Source of the DNA: Ascarosepion bandense
Lineage: Eukaryota; Mollusca; Cephalopoda; Sepiida; Sepiidae
Length of the DNA stretch: 64,000 bases
NCBI GenBank assembly: GCA_037127315.1
Contig: JBBBDQ010001027.1
Coordinates: 4,387,001 to 4,451,000 of the forward strand
Direction of reading: 5' to 3'
Made by a program: the position numbers and the translations under genes. The notes beneath the pieces were generated by a model. It saw nothing but the letters and a program-made list of their open reading frames with translations, was not told where the DNA came from and ran no database searches. Positions 1 through 10,039 of the stretch are shown here, one piece after another; the first letter of the stretch is position 1, and every line of letters begins with the position of its first letter.

Positions 1-1763
1 TTCATGATACCATATCTCCACATGGTATCGTATGCCTTTTCCAAGTCAAAGAAAATAGCAGTAATATGTTTTTTTTGGATAAAGGCATTCCTAATAAAAG
101 TTTCCAGTCTTATTAAATGATCCATAGTCCTCCACTGTTTTCGGAAACCGCATTGAAGATTGGTTATTGTTTTATTGATTTCAAAAAACCAAACTAATCT
201 GTTATTAACCATTCTTTCAAGAGTCTTACATACACAGCTTGTTAGTGCTATGGGGCGGTAATTGGAGGGGTCAGATGCATCTTTTCCTGGTTTTACTACA
301 GGAATGACTATGGCTTGTTTCCATATGGCAGGTATATTACCACTGATCAAGATGTCGTTAAAAATAGATAGTAAATACTCCAATGATTGATCAGGTAGTT
401 GTTTTAAGAACTCATACAATATCTCATCTGGTCCCTCAGCTGTGTTATTAGCCTTCTTTAATGAATCCTTCAGTTCATTAAAAGAAAAAAGGTTTATTAT
501 ACTCTTCTTCATTATTACTTTTAAAGTTCAGCTTGATTTTTTCTGATTCCTGTTTAATAGTCTGGAATTTTTTACTGTGATTTTTGGATGACGAGTTATT
601 TGCAAGAGAATCTGCAAGCAGGTTGGCCATGTCTTTTTTTTGGGTTATTTTGTTGTTGTTTATACAGAGGTGCTTGAGGGGGGGGACTGATGTTTTTTTC
701 CTGAAATTTTCCACACCATATTCCATATGATTTTATTTTTGGTGTTGTTATTAATTTTGGAAACAAAGCTCTTCCATGACTCCCGTTTGGCTTCTTTTAT
801 TATTCGCATGCTTTAGCCCTGTAATTTTTAAAATGGTTTAAATTCTGAACAGTGGGTTGGTGGTTGAATTTTCTTAATGCAGCACGCCGTAGCCTGATAG
901 CCTTTTTACAATCGTCATTAAACCAAGGCCGGTTATACTTAGTTGAAGAAGTTGTTTTAGGGATACATTTTTCAGCTATAGAGATAATAGTATCTGTAAA
1001 ATGAGTGATCGGGTCTTTCTCATGTTTTCCAGGTAGGAATTTATATTTGCATAATTGTTTGAATTTATTCCAGTTGGCTTTTTTAAGGTTCCAGTGAGGT
1101 ATTTTTGATATTATTTCAGGGCCAGTATGTTCTAATGTTATTGGGAAGTGGTCACTTCCACATGTATCCTCATGAACAGTCCACTTGTAATCCATAAAGA
1201 TACTTGGATCACTTATAGAAAGATCAGTTGCTGAGAATGTGTTTATAGCAGAGTGAATAAAAGTTGGTTTCTTATTATATATACATAGGTTGTTATTGTT
1301 GATGACATTTTCTATTATGATTCCTCTTCTGTTTGTGTCTGAGCATCCCCAGCTAGTGTTGTGACTGTTAAAGTCACCTAATAGTAGGAAGGGACGAAGG
1401 AGTTGGTTAATAAGATTTTCTATTTCTGTTTCATCTATAGGGTCATTTGAAGGTAGATAAATGGAGCAAACTGTGACAGTCCGATGTAAAGTGGTTGTAA
1501 CGGCAATTGCCTGTAAATTAGTTTGTAAATTTATCTGGCTTTGTGCTATTTTGTTATTGATAAGAATGGATGTTCCTCCGGAAGCTCTACTTGGGTTATT
1601 TACAATGTGGTTGTATTCAGAGAAGTTGCGGAGTTTAATGCTTTCAGAAAAAAGTTCCTTGTAAATATATTATTAAAGGACATAGACTGGATATTAGTAG
1701 AAGAAGTTTGTTCAGATTGGCTTTTATACCTCTGCAATTCCATTGAATTATTTTGCTGGCCAT
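1..1763 (-). pseudogene. LINE ORF2: endonuclease and N-terminal RT (I/Nimb-like), decayed and partial
   Basis: Reading leftwards, ORF2 probably starts at ATG 1763 (MASKIIQWNCRGIK), the usual first beta strand of an APE-type endonuclease. Then come LLLGDFNSHN (about 1350-1395) and GSDHFPI (about 1140-1165), both catalytic endonuclease motifs. A linker with PWFNDDCKKAIRLRR (about 890-940) follows. The RT begins near 480 (AEGPDEILYEF, NYRPIALTS, GFRKQWRTMDH) and reaches motif A, FFDLEKAYD, at about 20-50, where the window ends. The element nicks DNA and copies its RNA by target-primed reverse transcription. The copy is dead: the frame breaks near 1650 (T run), near 815, near 695 (A run) and near 490 (T run). 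Clade assignment rests on the zinc-knuckle ORF1 and a related RNase H fragment at 40.8-41.4 kb; Jockey is an alternative. Confidence 0.85.
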
Positions 1764-1907
1764 GGTTAAATTTTATGTATTTGATTTCCGTTTATCTTTA
1801 TGAGAATTGAGGTGGTTGTTTTCTACAGGAGGGATACTCTCCGTTTCCATGTCTTCTGAATCTACAGATGTGCATCAGTTTTTGTTTTTTTTTGGTGTTT
1901 TTCTCCA

Positions 1908-3095
1908 CTATAATTCTTTGTTTAGAAGAAGATCTCTGTACAGTCTGCTCCTGAGTAGTAGTGACTTTCTTTGGAGGAGGGGACTTAGATTCCTTCCGTA
2001 AAGTCGACTTTTTTGGATAGTTTCCCTCTGGAGAAGAGGTTTTTGTTCCGCCATAGAGGTATTTGATGTTGATGGTTTTTCCATGCTCGAAGGTTCAGTG
2101 TTATTGTCAGATTCAGTGAGTGGATTAATTTCTTTCAAGAAAGCGGGGAGTGTTTCTGGTGTAAGTTTTGATAATTTACTGAGTAGGAGTTTGCAAGAAT
2201 GGCATTCTTGTTTTTCAAAGTTGTTTGGTTTTGGTTTAGTAACTGATGCATATGATTTAGTGGGGAATAAGCCAGTTGTTTCGACTATCTTTCTAGCTTC
2301 AGAGAAGGATATATTACGTGTAAACTTGATAGTGTTGATCTCTTTTTCTTTTTTCCAGATTATACATTGTTTGGAGTCTGATGGGTGATCTTCAAGACAA
2401 TTAACACATTTTGCTTTTTTGTTACATTCTTGCCCATGGTGGTCAGAGTCTCTTTCTCCACATCTTCTGCATGTTGGAAGTCTCGTGCACCTGTCTTTAT
2501 GGTGTCCAAAAAGTTGACAATTGAAGCACCGTAGAGGGTTTGGGATGTACTGGTTGACCTTTTCAATTGTAAATCCTATTTTTAATTCCTTCGGGACTTT
2601 GGGGAGGTTGAAAGTGAATATATATGTGTTTGTTTCGATGATATCTGTTCCTTTTCTAATTTGAATGTGTTGTACGTCTATCACACCTTGTGTTTTTAGC
2701 TGAGTCTTAATTTCTTAGATATTGCAGAGTGAAAGCTCAGTGCTTCTGACTACCCCTCTAGATTTGTTCAGTTTGTTGTGTGGATATGCTTTTATCTTTG
2801 TTTCTGAAAAGGTTTTCATTTTTAAAAGTATATCAGAATATGATTTTTTCTCTACTTGGACAAGTAGCGTACCATTTTTAAGTTTCTTCACCATCTTTGG
2901 TACTATAGCACCAGAAAGTACTTTTTCAATAACAAATGGGGATATCTTTGTTAATTGTTTTTCTTCTAACAACTTCAAAACAATAAACTGAGGAGAATGT
3001 TTTGTAATAATAAACTCACTTTCTGAGTCTGATGGAGATTCTATATGGGGGCGTTTGGAATATTTATTAGACATACTATATAATATATTATTCAT
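1908..3095 (-). pseudogene. LINE ORF1 (gag-like, three CCHC zinc knuckles) with in-frame stop
   Basis: The nucleic-acid-binding ORF1 partner of the ORF2 that follows. A likely start is MNNILYSMSNKYSKR at 3095 (or the second Met at 3074). The N-terminal half reads FIITKHSPQFIVLKLLEE and then SRGVVRSTELSLCNI, the RRM-like region of Jockey/I gag proteins. A TAA follows at about 2714-2716, and the same frame continues EIKTQLKTQGVIDVQHIQIR, so a single substitution splits the ORF. Three knuckles follow: CFNCQLFGHHKDRC, CRRCGERDSDHHGQEC and CVNCLEDHPSDSKQC. The last 30-40 residues before the stop at 1908 look frame-shifted (repetitive LLLRSRLY). ORF1 proteins coat LINE RNA; a function for this broken copy is unlikely. 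Confidence 0.85.
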
Positions 3096-3749
3096 TGGAA
3101 GGTTATCCCCGCCCACCAAACCAGGCTGGAGCCCACAAACAGGATCTGTCAGGGGGGAAACCCATTTGCCCTGACTGATCAGGGACTTCCCCTCCAATAT
3201 ACTCGACGGCGCGAGAGACCCGGAGCACCTGTCTCCTCTCTCTGTGCATCGCCCCATGGTGTAGGTGCACAGCTGGATGGCTTGCAGCCATGTCCGGGCC
3301 TATGTATCTTGCACCGCCGATTGACCCTTAGCCAGCGCCTTCTAACATCTATTCATAGAAAGCTAGTGGTAGTTTTCTTATATATAACTTTCCATGGTCT
3401 GGTAGTTTCTTTTTGTTTTTTTGGGGGGGGGATATGTATGGTAGGATACATCAGTCTTGGTAGAAAATGTTTTTGGAGGGTATGTTTGGGAGTAGATGTT
3501 AGGGCTTGACCTGACCAGCCGGTTGATCGGATCGGGCCTCTCCGACCGCCTGTCTAGCCCAGGTAAGGGCCGAAGTGATGTGTTGCAGAACCATGACCTC
3601 TTTGCACCCGGGCCATGGCCTGCTCAATCACCAGAATCCCGTCCCCAGATGACACGGGTCGCCACCCATGGCCAACAGGTGGCCCCATTGAGAGACTTTT
3701 ACTCTCTGCAGGGGGCAGTTGGTGTATTCTGATGCCCCGCCAACAGGGC
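3096..3749 (-). other. GC-rich 5' region of the I-type LINE or adjacent unclassified repeat
   Basis: About 650 bp, clearly richer in GC than its surroundings, directly upstream of ORF1. An internal-promoter 5' UTR is expected here for this LINE class, but I cannot mark its 5' boundary. The 3510-3740 part has a different texture and could be a separate insertion. Short ORFs here look like chance. Confidence 0.4.
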
Positions 3750-4063
3750 AAATAATAGTTGAAAACATGATTAAGGCTTCAACTGAGCATAAAGTGGGAG
3801 TTCAGTTTTTTTATTGTTAGAAAGTATTAAACTGATCCCCCACTAATTACTACATAATAATATCATACATCTCTTCCCCCTCTAGCTATGAGTCAAATGA
3901 TAGGATAGACTGGTTTCTATAGCCTTGGTTGGCAACCAGTCTACTGCAGAAAGCAATGGCAACCTACTGTGGGATGATTTTCTGCCCAGTCAGTCATGTC
4001 TCTTTCGAGACATGATTGCCCAAAGTGTGTATCACGTACGGCACTTAACTGACTGACTGAATT
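3750..4063 (-). mobile_element. Tetraloop SINE-like repeat, copy 1
   Basis: An inverted copy of the family seen on the plus strand at 16.67-17.40 and 48.6-49.3 kb. It carries the 20-base hairpin CATGTCTCTTTCGAGACATG (3995-4014; on the family's sense strand an 8-bp stem closing a GAAA loop). At the other end is an inverted repeat with GATCCCCCAC (3832-3841). It shares the spacing and the motif GACTGACTGGGCAG with the other copies. No protein coding. Confidence 0.7.
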
Positions 4064-4368
4064 TGCATTAGTGTCAAAACAGTAGACAAAGGCCCAGTTT
4101 ACATGAGAGTGAAAAGGTGGACATTGACTGGTTTACGTAAAAGCCTAAATTGATCAGCAGTGAAATTGAAGTTTGCGATTATCTTGTGCATGCAGTTAGC
4201 GTCTTCTAAATGCTGCGGACAATGTAACTAAAATAAGATGGTGAAGCTCTTTGTTTACTTCTTACTTTTAGAATACGAATAAAATATGAAAACATATGAA
4301 TAAAGAAAAAGTGTCTGCTGCATAGAGAAAGATACACGAACAAAAATTGATAAAGACTGATTACTTAC

Positions 4369-4475
4369 TTGGAAACGGTAATATGTATTGTCATTTTTCA
4401 CTGTTAAGACATGATCGTCTATTGGGAAAAGGTAGCCATGAGCTGACATCAGATGAGCCAAATGTAATGCTTCAG
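4369..4475 (-). CDS. RGS7: Exon of R7-family RGS protein (RGS6/7-like), DEP domain, 3' of the pair
   Basis: A 107-bp minus-strand exon with acceptor TTATAATTCCAG and a perfect donor GTAAGT (4368-4363). It holds 35 whole codons after a 2-base split codon. The peptide starts [20 protein letters not shown], continues through HVLTVKND, and ends TYYRFQ just before the donor. This is the second half of the RGS6/7 DEP domain, which in vertebrates reads close to EALHLGTLMAAHGYFFPI and ends FYRFQ. No stop or frameshift is present, unlike every transposon ORF here. The next exon (the family continues with a TPYFWPS-type segment) would lie left of the window, since 1-3.8 kb is filled by transposons. This exon and 9813-9863 are the only clear host coding sequence. 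Confidence 0.9.
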
Positions 4476-4529
4476 CTGGAATTATAAAAAAAGACAATTA
4501 TTAATTTTTTAGGCTACAACATGAACAGT

Positions 4530-4870
4530 TTCTATCTTCTGCTTTCTTGAATCTCGTTCATCTTTTGTCCTTTTGTCAATCCTTCCTATCCTCAATCTTC
4601 TCTTTTTTTTAACCCCTACATTCTAGTGGCATTTCTGTCTTGCTTGGAATGAATGAAAATAAAAAATATCTTTCTTTCATTTACTTCCTTCCCTGATAAT
4701 TACAATCTTCTAAAATTTAAATGTCACCATCTTGTTTTCTTGAATCCCGTTCATCTTTTGTCCTTTTGTCAATCCTTCCTATCCTCAGTCTTCTCTTTTC
4801 TTGTAACCACTGCATTCACGCAACATTACTGTCTTGCTTGGGGTGAAATTTATTTTTTATTTTTTTTTAT
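4530..4870 (+). mobile_element. LINE 3' end, tail duplicated
   Basis: 4680-4740 encodes a remnant of the LINE C-terminal motif FPDNYNLLKFKC, as in the copies at 14.4 and 42.4 kb. The following 3' UTR (about 4735-4850), ending GTCTTGCTTGGGGTGAAA, is preceded by a second copy of the same UTR at about 4535-4650. The 3' end is thus present twice in tandem. Non-coding remnant. Confidence 0.6.
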
Positions 4871-4925
4871 AATTGTTTCACCCCAAGCAAGGGCAGGACT
4901 GCCACTGGTTTGCAGGGGCTTACTG
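4871..4925 (-). mobile_element. LINE 3' tail in opposite orientation
   Basis: Poly-T followed by CACCCCAAGCAAGG and the inverse of the family's CAGTGGCAG block. Together with 4800-4870 it makes tail-to-tail LINE 3' ends separated only by a T-rich tract. Confidence 0.6.
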
Positions 4926-5439
4926 TGAGAGAAAAAAGAAAAAGATCAGGGATGTTAAAGAAAGATATGAAAAAATATAAAAAACAGATTCATATTGTCT
5001 TGACATACTTTTCAAATATTTCATTTTTTTAATTTTTGGAGGGAAAACATTTTGTTTAAAAAAATTTGTAAAAGTTGTATGACTGAATTCTGTCATGAAA
5101 AATGGTAACTGACAGGTGAACAAATTTTTTTTTTATAGTCACGAAACTTTGAAAAATTAAAATGACAGTTTTTCAAAGAAGATGGTAAATGCCAACATTA
5201 TCTTTAATGCCTTTGGGGAGTACTATGTCATCACATGACAAATAGATTTTCCATTTCTAAATAAATATGGTCAAATTGGCAATGGATCTCAAGAATAACC
5301 TACTTTCTGTTGCTAACTGGAGCAAGAAATGACTTGTTAATTTTAACACCTCTAAAAAAACATACTTTTTTTTAATCCTCTGAGAGAACTTTTTCTAACT
5401 TCCATAACTGCCCGGAGAGTGACTCATTGCATCTTCCCA

Positions 5440-5745
5440 GATTAACATTTTCTGTTTACCGGAAGTGGAAAGATCAAATCAAATCAAATGTTCGGTCTAT
5501 TGCTCTGGAAGTTTGGTTCCTTCTGCGAGACAATTTTTCTTGCCAGAATCTATCTTACATATTTATAAGTCTACCATTCAACTTTGCTTTCAGTATTGCC
5601 GCCACATCTGATCTGGGTATTCTGTTATCTTTTAGAGATACTTAATAAAATCCAAAAAAGAACTTGCAATGTTGTTTGCCTTGATCTGGCATCTTGGCTT
5701 TAGTCACATTCCCATTGTCATAATTCAGCATCCCTGTGCTCTTTC
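5440..5745 (+). pseudogene. LINE C-terminal fragment, shifted frames
   Basis: A plus-strand remnant of the segment after the RT core. It shows SILHIYKSTI, QYCRHIW and NKIQKRT-like pieces, scattered over frames by indels. The same segment is cleaner at 24911-25116 (SILHIYRSTIHPCFEYCFHIW) and 14090-14240. The 3' end merges into a TA microsatellite at about 5746. Confidence 0.55.
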
Positions 5746-5874
5746 TATATATATATATATATTTTTATATATATTTTTAAAGTTTCATTTCACTCCACCC
5801 CCATTTACAAATTGTAAGAATATTTGTCTATACTTCTGAAATGAGGTAGTATCTACATTAATTACACTGTTCAG

Positions 5875-6010
5875 ACCTTTGTCCTCATTTTATTGCCAAG
5901 TTTACAATGTTTCAGTCGTTGTACACTTCAGCCTTCTTCAGATGCTGTGAATTTTGAACTGAACCCTTTATTTTGGTCACTGTGGTGTATAATTCTCATT
6001 CCATGTGTGA
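5875..6010 (-). repeat. GTGTACA-family dispersed repeat (hammerhead-like core), copy 1
   Basis: On the minus strand it reads CTGAAGAAGGCTG, then AGTGTACAA, then CTGAAACATTGT, followed by a GGCAATAAAATGAGGACAA block. This is the core unit that is tandemly repeated at 8.81-9.17 kb. It is diverged, and its stem pairing is the weakest of the copies. Confidence 0.55.
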
Positions 6011-6089
6011 TGCCACTTCCAGATACCATGTAGTTATCTCCCTTTAACTCAACTCTCTAAGATATGTGTTCACCATTGCTGTATCCAGA

Positions 6090-6305
6090 TATTGAACTCA
6101 CAACTCTTTGGGTCACTAACCAATGCTTATATCCACTGAGCCATGTGTCCTTGAGGAGAATGGTGTATATACCCCAGTGATCAAAATAGGGTTCTGTTCA
6201 AAATTTCTAGCATCAGAAAAAGGTCAGAGCATACAATGGCCGAAATGTTATAAACATGGCAATAAAGAGGAGGACAACAGTCCTAACAGTGTAAATAATC
6301 CAAGG
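6090..6305 (+). repeat. GTGTACA-family dispersed repeat, copy 2
   Basis: A longer copy that starts with a region also found inverted at 46.9-47.1 kb (ACAACTCTTTGGGTCA, CCCCAGTGATCAAAATA). It then holds the paired segments GGTCA and TGGCC around the loop GAGCATACAA, and CGAAATGTTATAAACATGGC. It lies head to head with the minus copy at 5875-6010. Confidence 0.6.
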
Positions 6306-6468
6306 ATTTCATAGAGAATTTAAGTTATCATGGTGGCTAAAATAAGAATGGTGTAAGGAATTCTGTGGTATGTTTGGGTTAGTAACTGTGGTTAGCTAAG
6401 ATATGACAAATGAAAGACCAGCTTTCCCTCATCACTTTCTTTTGGCCTTGTGCCACATGTTTGTATTA

Positions 6469-6496
6469 TCTAATCTAATCTTATTTATAAATGGAA

Positions 6497-6532
<36 letters not shown>

Positions 6533-7083
6533 ATGTCCATTACCTATAGACTCTGAAACGGCTGAACTGCTTTTCTTAAAAATTTACATAGTTGTACTAT
6601 AAGCGTCTGTGAGTGTTCTTAGCTAGGTTTTGTGTCAAGGTACTCCTGATAAATATCGAAAATTGATAATCGAAAAAATCGAGTTATAGAAGGAGTGGTC
6701 GGATTTTAATCAAATTTGATACACTCATAGACAAAGACATAAGAAACGATATTCAGAAGTTTCAAGGTTGCAGTTCTTACAATAGTGCAGAAAATCGATA
6801 AAATATATATATATATATATATATATATAAAGGCAAGATGTTTGTGTGTGTGTCTATTTATCTGTCTGTATGTCAAATCCACAATTTTTATCCAATTCTC
6901 ACCAAACTTAAAAATTTGACTTACATCCATTCATTTTTCTTTCAGTCTATGGTTTCGCTTTAACTGGAAACAACTATTGCTTTTTAGTCTTTTGTGCCAA
7001 CGTCCAAAGAGTCTGAGCTCCAGGACCATGGATTAGTTTTAAAGATTTCATTACACCCGAGTAACGCCGGGCTACACCGCTAG
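6469..7083 (+). mobile_element. Non-autonomous Helitron, copy 1
   Basis: It starts TCTAATCTAATC after an A and ends CCGGGCTACACCGCTAG followed by T, the usual Helitron arrangement (5' TC, 3' CTAG, insertion between A and T). A short CCCG/CGGG hairpin precedes the end. There are no Rep/Helicase ORFs. GT and TA microsatellites lie inside. Compared with the copies at 13.0 and 46.1 kb it lacks an internal block of about 140 bp. Confidence 0.75.
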
Positions 7084-7114
7084 TTGAATTTAAGTGCAGT
7101 ACTTGACTGGCAAC

Positions 7115-7350
7115 AGTATCTTATTTTAAAGAAGAAATGGCTAAATGTAACCCTAAGTTCTATGCTAACAGTTTCTTCTCTTGTACTTCTCACTTGAGGA
7201 ACTCTCTTCCGGCTTCTTTCTTTCCAATCAAGTTTGATCTTGTCCCTTATGATTTTTTTTTTCACGTATTCTTTTAAACTCAGTAACCATCTATGTCTTA
7301 GTGGCTTTGTTGCCTTACTTGGAGCTAAATGATTAAAAATAAAAAATATG
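7115..7350 (+). pseudogene. LINE C-terminal end and 3' UTR fragment
   Basis: The plus strand encodes FYANSFFSCTSHLRNSLPAS, the same motif as FYSNSFFSRTSRLWNSLP in the copy at 14.4 kb. It is followed by a decayed 3' UTR (GTTGCCTTACTTGGAG) and an A-rich end. The element sits immediately after the Helitron. Frame is lost after about 25 residues. Confidence 0.6.
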
Positions 7351-7529
7351 CATAAAAATTTAGAATTTTTGAAATGATAACAACAAACGAACTGACCCAT
7401 ACACTGCAGAATTTAAATCAACAAAGAATTTGCCTTGCTATGACCAAATAATGTCTAAAGATCTCCATGTATAGAAACAACAGAACTAGAATAATCTACC
7501 CCAGTGAGCAAAATAAAGATTTTCAGTTT

Positions 7530-9170
7530 AATCACCCGAAAAAGGTTGGAAACCTTTGATTATAGCAACAAAGATGAAGATAAAAGTCCGAACAATGTAA
7601 ATAGTGTAAATAATTACAATACCTCATCTCAGAAATATAGACAGATATTGAAGGTGAATATGGCAACAAAGATGAGGACAACAGCCCGAACAATGTAAAT
7701 AGTGTAAATAATTACAATACCTCATCTCAGAATTATAGGCAGATATTGAAGGTGAATATGGCAACAAAGATGCGGACAACAGACCGAACAATGTAAATAG
7801 TGTAAATAATTACAATACCTCATCTCAGAAATATAGACAGATATTGAAGGTGAATATGGCAACAAAGATGAGGACAACAGACCGAACAATGTAAATAGTG
7901 TAAATAATTACAATACCTCATCTCAGAATTATAGGCAGATATTGAAGGTGAATATGGCAACAAAGATGAGGACAACAGTCCAAACAATGTAAATAGTGTA
8001 AATAATTACAATACCTCATCTCAGAAATATAGACAGATATTGAAGGTAAATATGGCAACAATGATGAGGACAACAGTCCGATCAATGTAAATAGTGTAAA
8101 TAATTACAATACCTCATCTCAGAATTATAGGCAGATATTGAAGGTGAATATGGCAACAAAGATGAGGACAGCAGTCCAAACAATGTAAATAGTGTAAATA
8201 ATTACAATACCTCATCTCAGAAATATAGACAGATATTGAAGGTGAATATGGCAACAAAGATGAGGACAACAGTCCAAACAATGTAAATAGTGTAAATAAT
8301 TACAATACCTCATCTCAGAATTATAGGCAGATATTGAAGGTGAATATGGCAACAAAGATGAGGACAACAGTCCAAACAATGTAAATAGTGTAAATAATTA
8401 CAATACCTCATCTCAGAAATATAGACAGATATTGAAGGTAAATATGGCAACAATGATGAGGACAACAGTCCGATCAATGTAAATAGTGTAAATAATTACA
8501 ATACCTCATCTCAGAATTATAGGCAGATATTGAAGGTGAATATGGCAACAAAGATGAGGACAACAGACCGAACAATGTAAATAGTGTAAATAATTACAAT
8601 ACCTCATCTCAGAATTATAGGCAGATATTGAAGGTGAATATGGCAACAAAGATGAGCACAACAGACCGAACAATGTAAATAGTGTAAATAATTACAATAC
8701 CTCATCTAAGAAATAAAGACAGATATTGAAGGTTAATATGGCAACAATGATGAGGACAACAGTCCGATCAATGTAAATAGTGTAAATAATTACATTACGT
8801 CATCTCAAAAAATATAGACAGATCCTGAAGGAGGCCTGAGTGTACCATGACCAAAACATTATGAATGTGTCAACAAAAATGAGGACAACAGTCTGAACAA
8901 TGTAAATAGTGTAAACAATTATAATACTTCATCTAAGAAATATAGACATGTACTGAAGAAGGCCGGAGTGTACAACAGCTGAAATGTCACAAATATGGCA
9001 ATAAAGATGAGCACAACAGTCTGAACAATGCAAACAGTGTAAATAATTAAACCTCATCTCAGAAATATAGACATATACTGAAGAAGCCTGGAGTGTACAA
9101 CAGCCGAAATGTCATGAGTATGGCAATAAAGGTGAGGACAACAGTCCAAACAATGTAAATAATGTGAATA
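7530..9170 (+). repeat. 98-bp tandem array with three longer 125-128-bp units at its right end
   Basis: About 13 units of 98 bp run from about 7530 to 8810. Two unit types (AAATATAGACAG and AATTATAGGCAG) mostly alternate, giving a 196-bp dimer. The last three units (from about 8813, 8941 and 9066) are 125-128 bp and contain an extra block with GAGTGTACAACAGC and GAAA that the 98-bp units lack. The units derive from the GTGTACA-family repeat. A weak ORF at 7504-7698 is just the repeat. Confidence 0.9.
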
Positions 9171-9812
9171 GAAATAAATTTACAAGAATCTGGATTTTAT
9201 ATCATGAAAGATGGATTCATCAGGGACCTTTAGTTGCTATCCTGACAAGTACACACTACCCAGCCCCGGGATTGAACTTCCAATTACTATGCCACCAAAT
9301 TTTGAATTGAGCCCTTTAATGTTGAGAGATTGTTCCCATTCTGCAATCCATATTCTGGATATTGCACATAGATATTTTGGGATCTCTTATCAGATTTGTG
9401 TTTAGTACTGTTCAATTATTACTCATCCAGTTTCCCTTGAGTCTAAGTCCGAACTCACAATTCATAAGCCAACACTTTAATATATTAGGTTAATGTCCCA
9501 TGGGACAATCCTGAATGAACCTGGGGCCTTAAAGTTAACCTGCCTGCTGATGGATGCTGCTGATACTACTTGTCACACTTGACTGAACTTCGTTAAGGCT
9601 TCAAGTTTTACTGTTGCTGCTGTTGAAGCTTTGCTGTACTTGTTTATGGCTCCCATATAGTATTTATTTTTATGCTATACCTACTAATTAGGTCCCCATA
9701 GCCTAGCACATGTGCTGATTCTTTCAGACATAGACCAGTCTGTGGAATTGCATCAGACCAATAATTTTTTAGCACCACCTCATATAGAAAATAGCATTTT
9801 TTCTTTGTTTAC
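9171..9812. other. Intronic sequence with GTGTACA-family remnants, no gene seen
   Basis: 9210-9320 contains a CCCCGGGATTGAACTTCC block resembling the tRNA-like B-box region seen near 6.1 and 47.1 kb. The remainder, up to the RGS exon donor at 9812, shows no feature I can support. Confidence 0.4.
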
Positions 9813-9863
9813 CTTGGTCGTCTACATCCAAATTCCTCATCATCCAGCTGATTAGGTCTTGCC
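9813..9863 (-). CDS. RGS7: Exon of R7-family RGS protein (RGS6/7-like), DEP domain, 5' of the pair
   Basis: A 51-bp exon on the minus strand, bounded by a pyrimidine-rich acceptor ending TTTTCAG and a donor GTAAAC. It encodes 16 whole codons (QDLISWMMRNLDVDDQ) plus a split codon at each end. This matches the stretch of vertebrate RGS6/7 that reads roughly GSDIxQWLxKNLxIED, in the N-terminal half of the DEP domain. The trailing G joins the first two bases (CT) of the exon at 4475 to make an Ala codon, so reading continues into EALHL as in RGS7. R7 RGS proteins bind Gbeta5 and R7BP/R9AP-type anchors and speed GTP hydrolysis by Gi/o subunits; the DEP domain gives membrane targeting. These family facts are known; assignment to RGS6/7 rather than RGS9/11 is my reading of the motif. 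Confidence 0.85.
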
Positions 9864-10005
9864 CTGAAAAATAAAAACAGAAAAGATTTTATAATATACA
9901 TAGACAGACAAGATGCATGATATTTAAAAATGTGGGAAACTGACAGTCACCATGCAGTGAGGATTTATATATCCATACTATTTATGTCTGCAAATGCTCC
10001 ATCTC

Positions 10006-10036
<31 letters not shown>

Positions 10037-10039
<3 letters not shown>

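Larger units (their letters stand above)
4476..9812 (-). other. Intron of the RGS6/7-like gene
   Basis: The interval between the two in-frame exons, with GTAAAC at its 5' end (9812) and TTCCAG at its 3' end (4476), is a phase-1 intron of about 5.3 kb. It contains LINE 3' ends, a Helitron, copies of the GTGTACA repeat family and its tandem array. Whether it is spliced as one unit is inferred from the matching phases and the unbroken DEP domain, not from transcript data. Confidence 0.75.

Noticed and set aside
3496..3751. ORFs on both strands in the GC-rich block
   Set aside because: GC-rich stretches lengthen chance ORFs; neither strand shows a domain.
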